Shown here in pieces: positions 44,869 to 57,128 of a DNA stretch of 64,000 bases. Within the stretch, counting starts at the first letter, position 1; each line of letters starts with the position of its first letter. The stretch covers positions 3,781,548 to 3,845,547 of the forward strand of contig BCJX01000001.1 of NCBI GenBank assembly GCA_001600415.1. Direction: 5' to 3'. The position numbers and the translations under genes are program-made. Origin of the DNA: Pascua guehoae (Eukaryota > Basidiomycota > Tremellomycetes > Trichosporonales > Trichosporonaceae). The notes below the pieces were generated by a model. The model was not told the DNA's origin. It saw only the letters and a program-made list of their open reading frames with translations, and ran no database searches.

Positions 44869-46276
44869 ATGTCCACGCTTCACGTTCTCTACCAGAGGCG
44901 CCTCGCGAGGCTGAGGAACGGCATCGGTCGACCATTTGGCCTGTCACGTCGCGTGGTCCAGGAGGAGACCCCCGTCGAGTTCATCACCGAGGTAAGTACT
45001 TTTGGTCCCGTCCTCACTCCCAGGCCTTGGTGTCTTGTTTTTTTTTTTTTTTTTTTTTTTTTGGCGTCTCATTGGCCACTGCTCGTCCATTTGGCCATTT
45101 GACCAGCCATCCCTTGTGGCCACGCTAACTTGCACAGCTTGTTTGCGACAGTGGCGACAACGACGCTACTCTTCAGCCGCCGTCGCCGAACACGCCGCCC
45201 GACAATGAGCCCGAGCCAGTCGACTACCCACCCTGGGTAAGTACCATCTCGCTCTCTGCCCGCACATGGCCCCACACTAACTTGCACAGCCCCTCGGCCC
45301 CTCTCGCTGGACACGCGAGGACGGCCTCGCCCGCCAGGGACCCACCCATGAGTTCATCAACGCCAACAGCTCGAATGACCCCCCCGAGGAAGGTATCCCC
45401 CGCCGCACGCTCGAGCCACCGTCGTCGACCTTGCTCGCTCCCCCGCCCAGCACTTCTTACCCCTCGTTCGCACGTATGCAGCCCCGCATCCCTAACCCGC
45501 CACCCACCGCTCCACCGGTTGCTCCCCCTTGCCAGTCCTTGCTTGCGCCGCCACTCCCCTCGACGTCGCTCCCCGCGCGCGCATCCATGGAGCCGGGTAT
45601 GTCTACGCCCCCACTTGTAGTCACCACATCTCACGGTTTCCTTGCCCCTCCACTCCCCTCGAGGTCACTCCCCGCTCGCGCTTCCGTGGAGCCCGGTCTG
45701 TTTGCCCCTCCAACCCACGCCGACCCTCCCCTTCTCGAGGGAGCCGCGCCCACCATGGCCAATGTCGAACACACAAACAAGTCATCCATCGGGGTCTCGG
45801 GAATCTTCCAGCGCGCCATCGACCGCGTGAAATCTATCGTGAACAAGCCCACCAAGCGCCGCCTCCCTCTTGCACCCCCCCATGTGGCCGTTCCTCCTCG
45901 CCCCGAGCCTTACCCAAGCAACCTCGGCTACATGGTGCCTCCCCCAGAGATGCCCAACCTGAACGGCCTAACTGTTGAAGAGGCCATGGCAGCGGCCATT
46001 GCATACCTTTACGAGGTTAGTCGGACGACTAAACAGTGGATCGACTACACTAGGTCGGAAAGGGCCGAGACGAGGGCATACACTGAGGCTCTTAAACGCC
46101 AGAACGACCGCACCAGCGCGTTGCTCGCCAACTTGCGCCGCATCAACTCGTCCGTCGCCAGCTTGCCCCTCGCCAACTCGTCCCTCGCCAACTCGTCCCT
46201 CGCCAACCCGTCCCTCGCCAACCCGTCCCTCGCCAACCCGTCCCTCGCCAACTCGTCCCTCGAGTCCCTCGAGTAA
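44869..46276 (+). CDS. Unrecognised 402-residue protein with coiled coil and LANSS/LANPS repeats
   Basis: Exons 44869-44991, 45138-45236 and 45290-46276 join in phase 0 to 402 residues; both acceptors read CTAACTTGCACAG. The N-terminus is basic (MSTLHVLYQRRLARLRNGIG). A Pro-rich middle holds an internal duplication (SLLAPPLPSTSLPARASMEP and FLAPPLPSRSLPARASVEP). The helix GVSGIFQRAIDRVKSIVNKP then TKRR at about residues 235-260 recalls the KAARK helix. A predicted coiled coil follows (TVEEAMAAAIAYLYEVSRTT, then YTRSERAETRAYTEALKRQN). The end is tandem LANSS/LANPS pentapeptides from 15-base DNA repeats. A further intron may lie in the 3' untranslated region (GTAAGT at 46279). Function is unknown. 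Confidence 0.7.
45039..45062. repeat. Run of 24 T in an intron
   Basis: An uninterrupted T run lies in the first intron of the gene at 44869, upstream of the branch site and acceptor. Confidence 0.9.
46166..46265. repeat. 15-base minisatellite in coding sequence
   Basis: About six units with the form CTCGCCAACTCGTCC or CTCGCCAACCCGTCC are read as LANSS or LANPS at the C-terminus of the protein encoded at 44869-46276. The unit is a multiple of three, so copy changes keep the frame. Confidence 0.85.
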
Positions 46277-46652
46277 AGTAAGTACCAAATGTTTCCTTGT
46301 CCCGCTGCTAATGGCTGACATCCTGTTTCAGCCGACTCTATGGAAAAGATTTCTCGTTTTGTAGTATCCCCCTGAACCCCCTCCACCCCCGTCCCCCTAC
46401 TACCGCGTTCTTCTTCGCCCTCCCCATTCCAATTACAGTGGCGCTGGCGCCTCAAGTATTTGTTCCGTGTCTCGTAGCTCGTGTGATGAATGACTTAACG
46501 TTGACGTTACCACAAGATACAAGGAATATATATGAGGTCAGTTTGAAATGAGCATGATGCGAGATGACTGTGGTAGAGAATAGCATGATGCATCGTCGTA
46601 GGGGCAGGGACGCGCTATAAACCTCGAGCATGGAACTGCAGGGGCCGCTCTC
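46277..46652. other. 3' regions of two convergent genes
   Basis: It contains a probable 3'-untranslated intron (46279 to about 46332, GTAAGT...TTTCAG) of the upstream gene and the 3' end of the methyltransferase gene. GGAATATATATGAGG and GCTATAAACCTCG are A/T-rich signals near 46530 and 46615. Confidence 0.4.
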
Positions 46653-47465
46653 TCATCCAGGCTTCCGACACACGATCAAGAACCGCTCACTCGTCGCCCT
46701 AAACCCACCCTCCTTCTGCATCTTCTCATGCAGCGCCTCGAGCTGGGGACGATACTTGTCCACACTGAACCCGGGCACGGTCCACACGACCTTGCGCAGG
46801 AACGCGACGACGGCGGCAATGTCCCCAAACCACATGGGGGCCGAAAACTCTTCGACGCGCTCGACGACCAGACCCTCCTTCTGAGCAGCAGCGACGTGCG
46901 TGGCGACGAGGCGCGCGACACCGACGTTGAACGGCCCGATCATGGCCTCTGTGAGTTCGCGCACGGTCCCGCGACCGATCTGCTGCGAGACAAACGTGCC
47001 ACCGGGCGCGAGCACGCGTGCAATCTGCCCCCACGGGGTCGTGACGGGGTGCCGCGCGCAGATGAGCGAGATCGAGGCGTCCGGGAGGGGAATATCGTCC
47101 CCCGCGAGGTCGGTGGGGAGGACCGTCCCCGACCACGGCGCGAGCGCGGCCCGCGCGAGCGCAACGTTGGGCTCCCACCCCTCCGTCGCCAATACCCTCC
47201 GACTGGTGCCTGGACCCGTGCCCATTGCCGGATCTGTATCAGATCCGCTCCGCTCCGCAGCCATCCGGAGCGCGCCCGCCAGCACCTCCCCACCACCCGT
47301 CTGCAGGTCGAGGACGTCGGGCGAGTGCGCAATGTACCCGGCTACGAGGCGCTGGTATCCCCACGGCGGCCGGCCCTCGGTCGCGCGGCCTGCAAACCAC
47401 GAAAAGTCCCAGCCGTCAATGGGGGCCTGGGCGCCTTCGTCGAGCAGCTCGTCAAAGGAGGGCAT
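46653..47465 (-). CDS. Class I SAM-dependent methyltransferase, Methyltransf_11 type
   Basis: This is a single exon of 270 residues. The Rossmann core is visible: motif I as DVLDLQTGGGEVLAGALRMA (about residues 50-69), the acidic post-I segment VLATEGWEPNVALARAAL, motif II-like DASISLICARHPVTTPW, and motif III as ARVLAPGGTFVSQQIG. The C-terminal part (APMWFGDIAAVVAFLRKVVW then TVPGF, ERFLIVCRKPG) is typical of small-molecule methyltransferases of this group that are widespread in fungi and bacteria. The substrate cannot be read from the sequence. The absence of introns contrasts with its neighbours and could reflect transfer from bacteria, but codon use looks like that of the neighbours. Confidence 0.85.
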   Translation of the reverse strand: MPSFDELLDEGAQAPIDGWDFSWFAGRATEGRPPWGYQRLVAGYIAHSPDVLDLQTGGGEVLAGALRMAAERSGSDTDPAMGTGPGTSRRVLATEGWEPNVALARAALAPWSGTVLPTDLAGDDIPLPDASISLICARHPVTTPWGQIARVLAPGGTFVSQQIGRGTVRELTEAMIGPFNVGVARLVATHVAAAQKEGLVVERVEEFSAPMWFGDIAAVVAFLRKVVWTVPGFSVDKYRPQLEALHEKMQKEGGFRATSERFLIVCRKPG

Positions 47466-48496
47466 GTGAGTGGGGCCGCTTGCTTGGATGCTGGATATGT
47501 GCGAGGGTGTGCTTGGAGGTGGATGGGAGTGGTGCTGTGGTGCCCGTGGTGCGTGATGATGGGCAACCAGGTGGGTGGCTTGGGTCGAGGCCGAGGTGGA
47601 GGTGATGTCGTCACTGGGATCACTGCAAGCCTGGAAGCCTGGCGGTGAGTGCCGGCGGCTGTGGCCGGTATTCGAGCGCTATTCTTGGGGGAGCTACTGC
47701 TTCTCTTCCTTGGCGTCCAGGTATGCAGGTGTTCTGCAAGCACGCACACAAGTCTTGGCGCCCGACATGCATGTAGTGCATGTAGTGCTTGCAGAAGACG
47801 CTAGCCCACCAGCTCGACAATGGCAGAGCCGACGTTTCGGGCTTGGCCGGTTGCTTCCGTCCATTACCGTATTGCCGCCATTTGGCGCTGCCCATGACGT
47901 CCCTTACCACATTGGTCGAAACGCTCATGACGTCTCATCTCTCACCACCTCTCGTCAAGGTTACTCTCCATCTCGTCGCCATTCCTCGTTTTCCACTGGC
48001 CAGCAGGCAGCAGATCGCAGCAGGCTTCAAGCGCAGCATTCTAGGCCTCTCCTCGTTCCTCCAGGGTTCCTGAAACGGCTACAGAACAAGTGGCGCAAGC
48101 CATCGTGCGTGAGTGGACCCCCAAGCGCGCGACATTACGACCGGCACTGGCACTGGTACTCCGGGACATTCCTGGCACACTCTTCCACTGCATCACTACC
48201 GTCTTCGCCTCCGCTTGCCTCTGCCGCTGACCTCTGTTCGCTTCTGCCAGCCAGCACTACCGTCGATGAGCCCGGACCAAGCAAGCCCCCGCTCCCCGCC
48301 TCGCACAAGGCGGAACCTGGTCCTCGCCCTCGCCGCGGCAGTTGCGTCTGTTGCCGTCCTCGCCCGTCTTCCGCCCGGGTACTTAACAGTCCCCCAGTGC
48401 CTGTGTCCCCTTCTTTCCCATCTTCCACTATCCTTCGTCTCCTGTGGGACCGGCTACCCTCCACCGCCAGCCTCGACCTCGACAGACTCGACGGAT
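47466..48496. promoter_or_regulatory. Divergent intergenic region between methyltransferase and lactonohydrolase
   Basis: About 1 kb holds both promoters. A direct repeat GCATGTAGTGCATGTAGTGC lies near 47769-47788. In-frame open sequence upstream of 48497 exists but lacks a signal peptide, so it is treated as leader. I see no extra gene. Confidence 0.4.
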
Positions 48497-51400
48497 ATGC
48501 ACAAGACCATCGCCACGGTCGCCTCGGCGGCCCTGCTCGCGCACACCACCAACGCGCTCACTGTGCGCTGGGAGGACCGCGATGTGCCCCCGCAGGCACA
48601 GGAGATTAGCCAGGCGAGCTTTGCCGCGCTGCCAAAGGTGCTGAGCCAGGCGGACTGGACGAACAACACTGTGAGTCGTGTTGATGGGAGGAGCGGACGG
48701 CCCACTCGTTGTCTGCGGGCTGTGGAGATGCGTACGTGTGGGCGGAGCGTCATCCAAGAGTGGGCTGGTGTCTGCTGGTGGAACATTGGGGAGTCTGTTG
48801 TTATGGAGCGACTACAGTCTGCACTCGTCAGCGCAGCATTCAACTCCCCCGGGTGCAGCTGGAAACCGGCCCCGACCCATCCTCCAACGCCCCAAACAGC
48901 CCAGACCTGTCAAGCCTCACCACCCAGCCTATCTGATGTCGCGGCACTCACTAACTGCCAGCTCTTCGTCCCACCGGGCACGAACGCGACGTCGCTCCAA
49001 GCCCGCCCGTTCCACATCTACGACGACGAGTTCTACGCCATCATTGTGAGTACCCACATTCGCTGGTGCCGGCGTGATGCCGAGGCGAGGTGACAGTCCT
49101 GCTCCTGTCCATGGGCACTTGTGTGTCGGTACCACGTCTGGGACGTTCTCATCTCTTGTACACATGCGCTCAGGTGCCGGCACCACCTTCTCTCTCTCTC
49201 ACACACCGTTCTAACTTGTCCCAGGGAGACAACCCGACACTCACACTCGTCGCCTCGTCCCCCGTCGACCCCCTCTTCCACGAAGCCGCCGTCTGGTATC
49301 CCCCCACAGACGACGTCTTCTTTGTGCAAAACGCCGGCGCAAAGGACGCAGGCACCGGTCTGGCCAAGTCCGCCATCGTCGAGAAGATTAGCCTCAAGCA
49401 GGTCGCCGATGTCCTCGCCTCGGGTCAGACCAACGCCGACTCGTCGTTCCCCGTCACCGACCTCTCGGGCCTCGTCGACGTCGTTACCGTCCCTGCGGAC
49501 CCGCCCGTGATCAACCCCAACGGCGGGACAAACTGGCGCGGCCAGATTTTGTTTGCCGGCGAGGGACAGGGGCCCGACGTGCCCTCGGCGCTGTATGCGA
49601 TGAACCCCGTCGAGCCGTACAACACAACTGGTGAGTACCCGGCGTGTGTGAGACGGGGCCGGGGCCGGGGGGGCACGTGTGGATGGGCGGCGACTCTTCT
49701 GGTGTGCTGGTTGCTTCTCCAGCGGCATTTGGCCGCTTCTCTTCAAAGTACTGCGCATGCTCTGGCTCGGGTGGCGGTCTGTGGCACCTCCTTGTGGTGC
49801 TGGAACTGTGCTGTCACTCGTCCACTGAGATGCTGGCTATGCTCTACCTCCTCCGTTGGTCCGCTGTCCCCTCTGCCAGTGCACAGTAGTGCTACTACAC
49901 TACCGCTGGTGTACTGTTACTCCGCTGCAGCTGGACCACTGCCCTTGTCCTCGTCCTCGTCCACTGCGTCCCCCTATCCCCTCACTCACCACGCCCATGC
50001 TCCCCACTCCACCCTCCCACATCCTGCATCACCTCCTCGTCGACACCACTAACCCCAGTCCTCCTGAACAACTACTTTGGCCGCCAATTCACCTCCCTCA
50101 ACGACGTCGCCGTCCACCCCTCGGGCTGGGTCTACTTTACCGACGTCGACTACGGACCGCTCCAGGACTTCCGTATCAGCCCCCTCCAGATCCGCCGCCA
50201 GGTTTACCGCTTCCACCCAGACACGGGCGTCGTTGAGGCCATTACTGACCACACTGTGCGGCCCAATGGTGAGTTCAGCAGTGGGAAGTGCACCAGGTAG
50301 ACTGGAACAAGGGGACTGGTGCGACGAGGCGTGCTAGACCCAAACTTTCAAGAGAGTAGGCAGGCGTGAGGGGATTGTGTCGGAGAGGAGCCCATGAGGT
50401 GGGCCCCGTGACGACGGACTGCCTCACCGCAAGCCCAACTGGGTGAATGATCAAGTCTGGTCGAGGATGAACTGGCCGCGAGCTCTAGAGCCAGGATCTG
50501 GTCTGCAGCGACGGGCCTTTGAACGGTGGCTGTCCACCACGTTACCACGTCACCACGCCACCACCCGTACCGCGCCGCAGCCCTTCTAACTCCAGGCCTC
50601 ACCTTCTCGCCGGACTACAAGACACTCTACGTCACGGACACGGGCGCGGCGGAAGGTTTCTATGGCATGGACTGGACCAAGCCTGCTTCGATGTGAGTAG
50701 CGAGGTATCTGCGAGTGCCCACGGGGTCAGTGGCTCGAGTGGGCCGGGTACGAGCATACCCACAGAAGGCTACAGTACGCCCAGCATGCCAATGTGGGCG
50801 CATCACTCGGTTCACCTACCATGAGGCCGGTGCTCCCATGCCACACGATCGCCAACCTGCTTGTCTTCTCCCTTCTGCGTGTCCCTCTTATTCTCTCCAT
50901 GCTAACCCACTTTAGCTACCAATTCCCCGTCCTGGACAACGGCCGCGTCGGCCCCGGCACCCTCTTTGCCTATGTCCCCGTCGGTATCCCCGATGGCGTG
51001 CACTGCGACACAAACGGCAACGTCTACTCGGGATGCGGCGACGGTGTCTATGTGTGGAACAAGGAGGGAACGCTGATTGGCAACATTTACACGGGTGGCA
51101 CGTCGGCCAACTTCCAGGTGAGTTGACATGGAGAGCGTCAGCAGATATGAGTTTGTCCACGAGATGCCTTGAACCAGAGAAGTCTTCTGTCATGGGCGTC
51201 TATCAATCGGAAGGCTCTGAGAGCCTGCGCTCCAGAAGTGGAGGTTGTCTGGCAGAGCTCGTGTGGTATACGAGACGCACATGGGGGCAGGAAGCGCCAC
51301 CAGTGTGCCCATAGGATCTCGTGAACTGGAGCAGGCTTCTGCTCGGAGTGTCTATCGATCAGAAGGTTCCGAGCGCCTGTGTGTTCCAGACACGGTGTCT

Positions 51401-51828
51401 GTTTTAAACGCGGATCCTCCTGTCCAGGTGTGTTCGAAAAGTCATGAGACTGCCACATTAGGCTCGGGTACGCGCACAGTCCATATACGGGACAGGTGGG
51501 ATACAACAGGCAGGAAACAGCCTTGTGTCCACTCGCCGTGCACGGCATTGTTCTAGAGAGTGTCCACGCGCAACTTTGACGAGACAGGGCTCAAAGTGCC
51601 AGTCTCAAGACTTTCCGGACGCACCTGTACGACGAGCTGGGCGCTTCCATTCCGCACGATCACCCACCTGGTTGCCTTCTCCACATTAATCCTCCCGTTG
51701 TGTACCACACCCGCTAACTCCAGTTTGCTGGCAAGGGCCGTATGGTGATCCTTGCCGAGACCAAGCTCTTCTATGCGACGCTCGCCGCCGAAGGTGCGGA
51801 CATTACCGGGCTGGGGGAGAGCAAGTGA
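48497..51828 (+). CDS. Secreted lactonohydrolase, SMP-30/gluconolactonase-like beta-propeller
   Basis: Members hydrolyse lactones such as aldonate or pantoyl lactones with a bound divalent metal. Seven exons (48497-48670, 48962-49045, 49225-49630, 50059-50268, 50596-50692, 50916-51117, 51724-51828) join in phase to 425 residues. The signal peptide MHKTIATVASAALLAHTTNA is about 20 residues. Likely metal-site segments are FHEAAVWYPPTDDVFFVQN (Glu), TSLNDVAVHPSGWVYFTDVD (Asn, Asp) and NGLTFSPDYKTLYVTDTG (Asn, Asp). The start at 48497 is chosen because it gives the signal peptide. The last intron (606 bases) contains a duplicated segment and an inverted-repeat element; other introns are 179-428 bases. 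It lies next to the secreted protease gene in the same direction. Confidence 0.9.
51170..51393. repeat. Two diverged direct copies of about 75 bases in an intron
   Basis: The segment at 51170-51241 (GGCGTCTATCAATCGGAAGG, CTCCAGA) recurs at 51319-51393 (AGTGTCTATCGATCAGAAGG, TTCCAGA). It lies just left of the inverted-repeat element in the last lactonohydrolase intron. Confidence 0.6.
51423..51630. mobile_element. MITE-like inverted-repeat element in an intron, about 208 bases
   Basis: The left end TCCAGGTGTGTTCGAAAAGT then CATGAGACTGCCACATT is inverted at the right end as AAAGTGCCAGTCTCAAGACT then TTCCGGACGCACCTGTA. Both termini are well preserved over about 40 bases. No transposase is present. 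It is inserted in the lactonohydrolase intron at 51118-51723 and should be removed by splicing. Confidence 0.75.
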
Positions 51829-53215
51829 TCTGCGAGGGGGTGAGCGAGACGGTGCGAAAAGAAGCAAAAGGACGTGTGTTGCGAGTGCTCGTGCGCGTAC
51901 GCGGGACGCGGGACGGGACGCTCCAGGCTCGGCGATCATGAGCTCGGACGAGCTCATTCGAGCTCATTGGGACGCGAGCGGAAGCTATAGTTGATATCAC
52001 TGATGTAAAGCTCTTAAGAGATGTCCACGTCGTGCCCATGGCATGCATGCACCAAGAATAGGCGTAGTTTAAAGCAGGAGCACATGTGGACGAGGCGACA
52101 GTGAATGGTACTTGTGCGTGGTTGGTGTCGACTATCGATTGCGCGATAACGCAATGGCGATAGCAAGGCGCCAGATATAGCAAGATACGCGACCGAGCAC
52201 GAGATGCCACACGTCACCGTCTTCTGCCGGAACCAGCTGATAACACCACATTTTGCCCCGCAGGGGTATCTACAGTACGTCCCGGGCGCTCGGCTTTGCG
52301 AGCATTCAAGCGTGCCATCCAGGGCCGATATCGGATTGTGACTGGATGCGGGAGACGGGGGTTGAGTGGATTCGGGGTGGCTCCCGAGACAGCTGAATCT
52401 GACCAAGGAGCAGCAAGCGCTCCGTCGGCGTCGGCCGATGGTACCACCATGTGCGCTTGGCGGGACCAGCCTAAAGGAGCAATAGTGGCCTGCGTGGTCG
52501 AATGAGGAGGTCTTGGGCATGCATGTGCGCCCGAAAGACTTGAAAGGAGTCTTTGCTCTTTGGTGCTCGTGGAAAGGCAGGCTGTGATACATGGGTACAT
52601 GGGTGGGCAGTTTGAATGGAAGCGGCTGGTGCCATGTTGGGTGGCAACATTGTGCGTGCCTTGATGAGACCATGTCGTCCAATCTGTGTGTGATCGGGCA
52701 TCGGGTTCTGAGCGGCGGCGACTTGTGAGCCCAGTATGACGCACATTCCAACCGGGTCAAAGCACGCGGGGACGCGGGGGACACGGGGGACACGCGTCCA
52801 TTCTCGCCATTTCTGACGCATTAGGATTTGTGGGGCCATCCAAGGCGGATTTGGTTCCGGTTCTGCTCTCCTCATGCAGCTATGATCAGCCAGCCATTCA
52901 ATCGGCGGTCAGTGTGCACGGGTCCCTGGATTATCTCTTGTCCCTGAGACCGAGTCATTCGGCCCATCAGATCAGCACCGCCCACTCCCTCCTCACTCAA
53001 TCACGACCGGCCACCCCCCACCCCGCAGCCATCCACCCATACCCAGTTGCTTTATAGTCTGCTTCCTATCCGTCTCGCCATCCCCCATCGCCTCTGTGCA
53101 CAATCCCACCTCATCACCCCCCACCCCACTCCACTCCCCCACCACGTAGCCCAGACACAGTTGTACATTCTCCCTCCTTTCGTTGTATTCTTATCCCCCC
53201 GTTTGAGCGCCCATC
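51829..53215. promoter_or_regulatory. Intergenic region before the fungalysin gene
   Basis: No gene is seen from 51829 to 52800. From about 52980 the sequence becomes C/T/A-rich (CCACCCCCACCCCGCAGCC, CATCACCCCCCACCCC) with TTTATAG at about 53052, a plausible core promoter 165 bases before the ATG. An AGCTCGGACGAGCTCATTCG then AGCTCATT repeat lies near 51940-51968. Confidence 0.4.
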
Positions 53216-56169
53216 ATGCGCCCCACGGCTCTGCTCGCCCTGCTCCCGCTTCTTGCCACCGCGGCCTCGGCACACGACCACGACGTGCCGCCATCATCGC
53301 GCAAGTCACTCAACTTTGGCCCACACTACCCGCACAAGGTGTACGAGAGCTTCCCGTCCACGTCGCACCTCACGCTCCGCCGTGACGGCGACGCGCGCAG
53401 TGTCGCCGCTGCCTTTATCTCCGACAAGGTCGGCAAGGAAGGCGAAGCGTTCTATATCCGTGACGACGTGAGTTTGCCATCCGAGCCTGGTCGAGCAGTG
53501 AGGTCGCGAGGGGCGCTGGCAGAGTAGCCTGCTTGCATGCTTGCATGCTGGGCTTTGGCGCGGCGCATGCTGGTGTTGTCAGCAAGCAACGCGCGCGCGC
53601 GTCTGTTGCCGGTTCATTCCCCACTGTACCCGTGTTTGCCACTTGCCACCCGGCACACCACCGCGTCGCCATCCGCCACCCACATGACCCCATCCTCCCC
53701 CACAAACACGACACACCACTCGCGTGACCATCTCGCAATCACCTACCGCGCCCCGCGCGCGGCCGGTGCCGGTTGCACGCAGCGACCTACGCGCTTCGTC
53801 CCACACTCTCCACTCCCATTCCCATGCACACACCCAGACCTGCAATCATCCCATATCAGCCCTTATCTTGACCTCCACCGCACTTTACCCGCACTCCCAC
53901 CCCACCACCCCCCAGCCCGTCGCTTGCCGCTAACCCATCCAGACGTACACGGACCCACGCACGCTCGTGACCCACGTCTACGCACGCCAGCTTGTCAACG
54001 GCCTCGAGGTCAGCGACGGCAACATCAATGTCAATGTCGACAGGGACGGCCGCGTCATCTCGTTCGGCAACTCGTTTGCCGCCAGCGAGGCGCCAACGAT
54101 CCAGGCGTACGACCGCGGTGCATTCTGCCGCGACCGCCACTCGTTGAAGGCCGATGTCGAGGAGTCCATTCACGACGCCGAGTCGGAAGCTACCCCATGG
54201 AGCTTCCTCAAGGCTGCCGCCAAGACGTGGCTCGGCATCGACTTTGAAGACGCACCCCCACTCGAAGCCGACCGCGTCCTGAAGAACCAGGAGATTCTGG
54301 AACGCCTCAACCACAAGCTCCAGACGCTGTGCGCCAACCCCGATGACAAGCGCGAGCACCTGTCTGCCACCGAGGCGCTTTCGCACCTCCTCTCGATCGT
54401 CTCCCCTTCGCTCGTCACCCCGGGCGACCTCACGAGCACGGTCGAGCACAGCTTCAAGCCCAAGCCCGCGCACGCCGAGCCGCCCACCGAGATTATCTCG
54501 GGCGATGCGCTCGCCGCCGCCGACGTGGTCAACCCCGTCCCGGCCCGCCTCGTGTGGACCCAGACGCCCGAGGAAATCCGCCCCGTCTACAAGTTTGAAG
54601 TCGAGATGAAGGACAACTGGTACGAGGCGTACGTCGACATTTACACTGGCGAGATCCACCGCATCGTCGACTGGGCCGCCGACGCGCCTGCCTCGCACTT
54701 TTCCAGCAAGAAGAAGAAGGGCGGCAAGGGCGACAAGCAGAAGCCGTTCCCCTCGCCCGGAGACGCGACAGCAGAGTACTCTGTGTTCCCTTGGGGCGTC
54801 AACGACCCCACGACCGGCAAGGTCGAGCTCGTCACTGACCCGGCGGACAAGGTTGCCTCGCCCCTCGGCTGGCACACGTTCCCCACCAAGGCCAACCCGT
54901 GGCCGCAGGCGCACTTTGACGGTGCCACCACCAAGGGCAACACGACGACGGTTGCGTCGACGATTGGCAACAATGTCATCGCGCACGAGGACTGGGAGGG
55001 CCGCAACAACTTCCTCGCCAACCACCGCCCGGTCAACAAGAGCATGTCGTTTGTCTACGAGTATGGCGAGCCCGATGGCCTCGCGCCCAAGGAGTATGTC
55101 GACTTTGCCATTACCCAGCTCTTCTACACGTGCAACGCGTACCACGACCTCCTCTACCGTCTCGGCTTTGACGAGGTCTCTGGCAACTTCCAGATGTACA
55201 ACTTTGACAAGGGCGGCCGTGGCGGCGACCCTGTCATTGCCAACGCCCAGGACGGTTCGGGCTACAACAATGGTGAGTGCAGGGGCGATACGCATTGCAC
55301 AAGTGCCGAGGGCGATACACACTGCACAATACTAACTCGTAGCCAACTTTATGACCCCACCGGACGGCCAGGCGCCGCGCATGCGCATGTACGTTTGGGA
55401 CACTGCGACGCCGTACCGCGACGGCGACCTCGAGGCCGGCATTGTCATCCACGAGTACTCGCACGGTCTGTCGACGCGTCTCACTGGCGGCCCCATGGAC
55501 TCGAGCTGTCTCGGCTGGGGCGAGGCTGGAGGCATGGGCGAAGGCTGGGGAGACGCGATTGCGACGATTATCCGCCAGGTGCACGAGCACAAGCAGTTTG
55601 ACAATGGCACCGACGTGTTCCCCATGGGCGCGTGGGCCGCCAACCAGGCGGGCGGTATCCGCAACTATGTCTACACGACCAACTCGACTGTCAACCCGTC
55701 GACGTACAAGACGCTCGACAAGCCCGGCTACTGGGGTGTGCACGCGATTGGCGAGGTGTGGGCCGAGATTCTCTTTGTCCTGAACCAGCGCCTCATTGCA
55801 AAGCACGGCTTCTCGTCGACTCTGTACCCGCCCGAAGACACGTCCAAGCCCAACGACTACTACACCCAGACATCGGACGAGGCCGTCGACGACCTCGGCC
55901 GCCCCAAGCCCCTCATCCCCAAGCACGGCAACACGCTCGCCCTCCAGCTCATCATTTCCGCCATGAAGCTCCAGCCGTGCCGCCCGTCGTTCTTTGACGC
56001 CCGCGACGCCATTGTCCAGGCAGACCACGTCCTCACGGGCGGCGCCAACGCGTGCGACATTTGGAAGGCGTTTGCCGAGCGCGGCCTCGGCTCGGACGCA
56101 GAGATTATCGGCCAGACACCGTGGGGCGGTGGTGTCCGCAAGGACGGCTTCAAGGTGCCAAAGTGCTAG
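53216..56169 (+). CDS. Fungalysin, secreted M36 zinc metallopeptidase
   Basis: These are secreted endopeptidases made as pre-pro-enzymes. Exons 53216-53467, 53943-55272 and 55343-56169 join in phase to 802 residues, somewhat longer than the common ~630-640. The signal peptide is MRPTALLALLPLLATAASA. The FTP prodomain spans about 25-270 (VYARQLVNGLEVSDGNINVN). A Lys/Gly-rich link (SSKKKKGGKGDKQKP) precedes the usual mature start region (YSVFPWGVNDPTTG). The catalytic HEYSH is at about 480-484 in GIVIHEYSHGLSTRLTGG, and the third zinc ligand Glu in GGMGEGWGDAIAT. NNANFMTPPDGQAPRMRMYV spans the second intron. The Lys-rich link, a likely processing site, is unusually basic. The first intron is 475 bases, the second 70. 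Confidence 0.95.
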
Positions 56170-57128
56170 GCGCGGCCTTGTACCTTCTCGCTGAACACAC
56201 GATCAGCATACCCAGTGCATCTGGAATCCCGCCATCTGATACCCTCAGTGATTCAACCCGTGCCAGTGTCCATGTCCGTGCCGCCCGTGTCCGTATATAA
56301 CAGAAACACCGTAAACAGTAGCTGTATCCCACCTTTGACGCCTAGAGCGCGTAGAGTGTGTACAGGTGTATGTATGTCTTGAAGCAGAGAGTGTCTTGAA
56401 GCGGAAAGTGTCTTGAAGCAGAGAGAAACCGAGTGGGCACTGGAGTGAGGTGGGACGTTGAGGTGGGACGCGGAGACACTGAAGAGTTGGGCAGAGTCTA
56501 TCCACGGCTAGTCATTCAAAGCCTCAACCAGGAGCTGATCCCTGTCGAGGGCATTGTTGTGGGGTGTGGCTTTCTCGTGCATGCCGGTATGCAGGTAGAC
56601 GCAGGTAGATGCAAGTAGAGTCCTGCAAGTCTTGGGTGCAAGCGTCGCGACAGTTTCTCGACCTCGGGCCGACGGCCACTGCGCCCTCCATGTCAACCAA
56701 CGTTGACAGAGACTGAAACTGGTCCCGCTCCCATCACTTGCCGGCCCGCACCAGCCCTTCTCCCAGTACACCACCACCTCGACTCCACGACATCTGTCCT
56801 CTCCAATCCCCGCAGCGCGCAACCCCCAACGTATCCTCCATGCCCACAAGGGCTCGGTGGATTGATGCACCGCCCGGCCCGGCGGCCCACCGGCATACCG
56901 GCCTCCGGCCGCCGGTGCCGGTCGAGGCACACCACATGCTGGTCTATTCATACACCATACCCGGCCGACTGGCTCTTTATCTCGTCGCACTCTGTTCTGG
57001 GCTCCCATTGTTCTTGATCCGCACTTCCCACTTCCCCCTTCCCCCTTCCCACTCCCCCCTTCCGCTTCTCACTTGGCACGTCCCTTGCCACAGTTTCACA
57101 ACCCCACTCATCCACTCTCCCTCCAACG
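56170..57128. promoter_or_regulatory. Intergenic region; 20-base tandem repeat at 56375-56427; promoter of the oxidoreductase gene
   Basis: Three units like GTCTTGAAGCAGAGAGT lie at 56375-56427. From about 57020 the leader is a C/T stretch (CCACTTCCCCCTTCCCCCTT) with GGCTCTTTATCTCG near 56970. No gene is seen. Confidence 0.45.

Noticed and set aside
43866..45128. 420-codon frame crossing the TATA box and start of the gene at 44869
   Set aside because: It is out of phase with the spliced gene, crosses its TATA box and leader, and consists of His/Pro/Ser-rich noise.
46728..47648. 306-codon plus-strand frame
   Set aside because: Antisense to the methyltransferase gene, which has clear SAM-binding motifs; this frame has none.
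53856..55322. 488-codon open frame on the minus strand
   Set aside because: It is the exact antisense of the fungalysin exon, low in complexity (Arg/Val/Leu/Gly), and results from GC-rich third positions.
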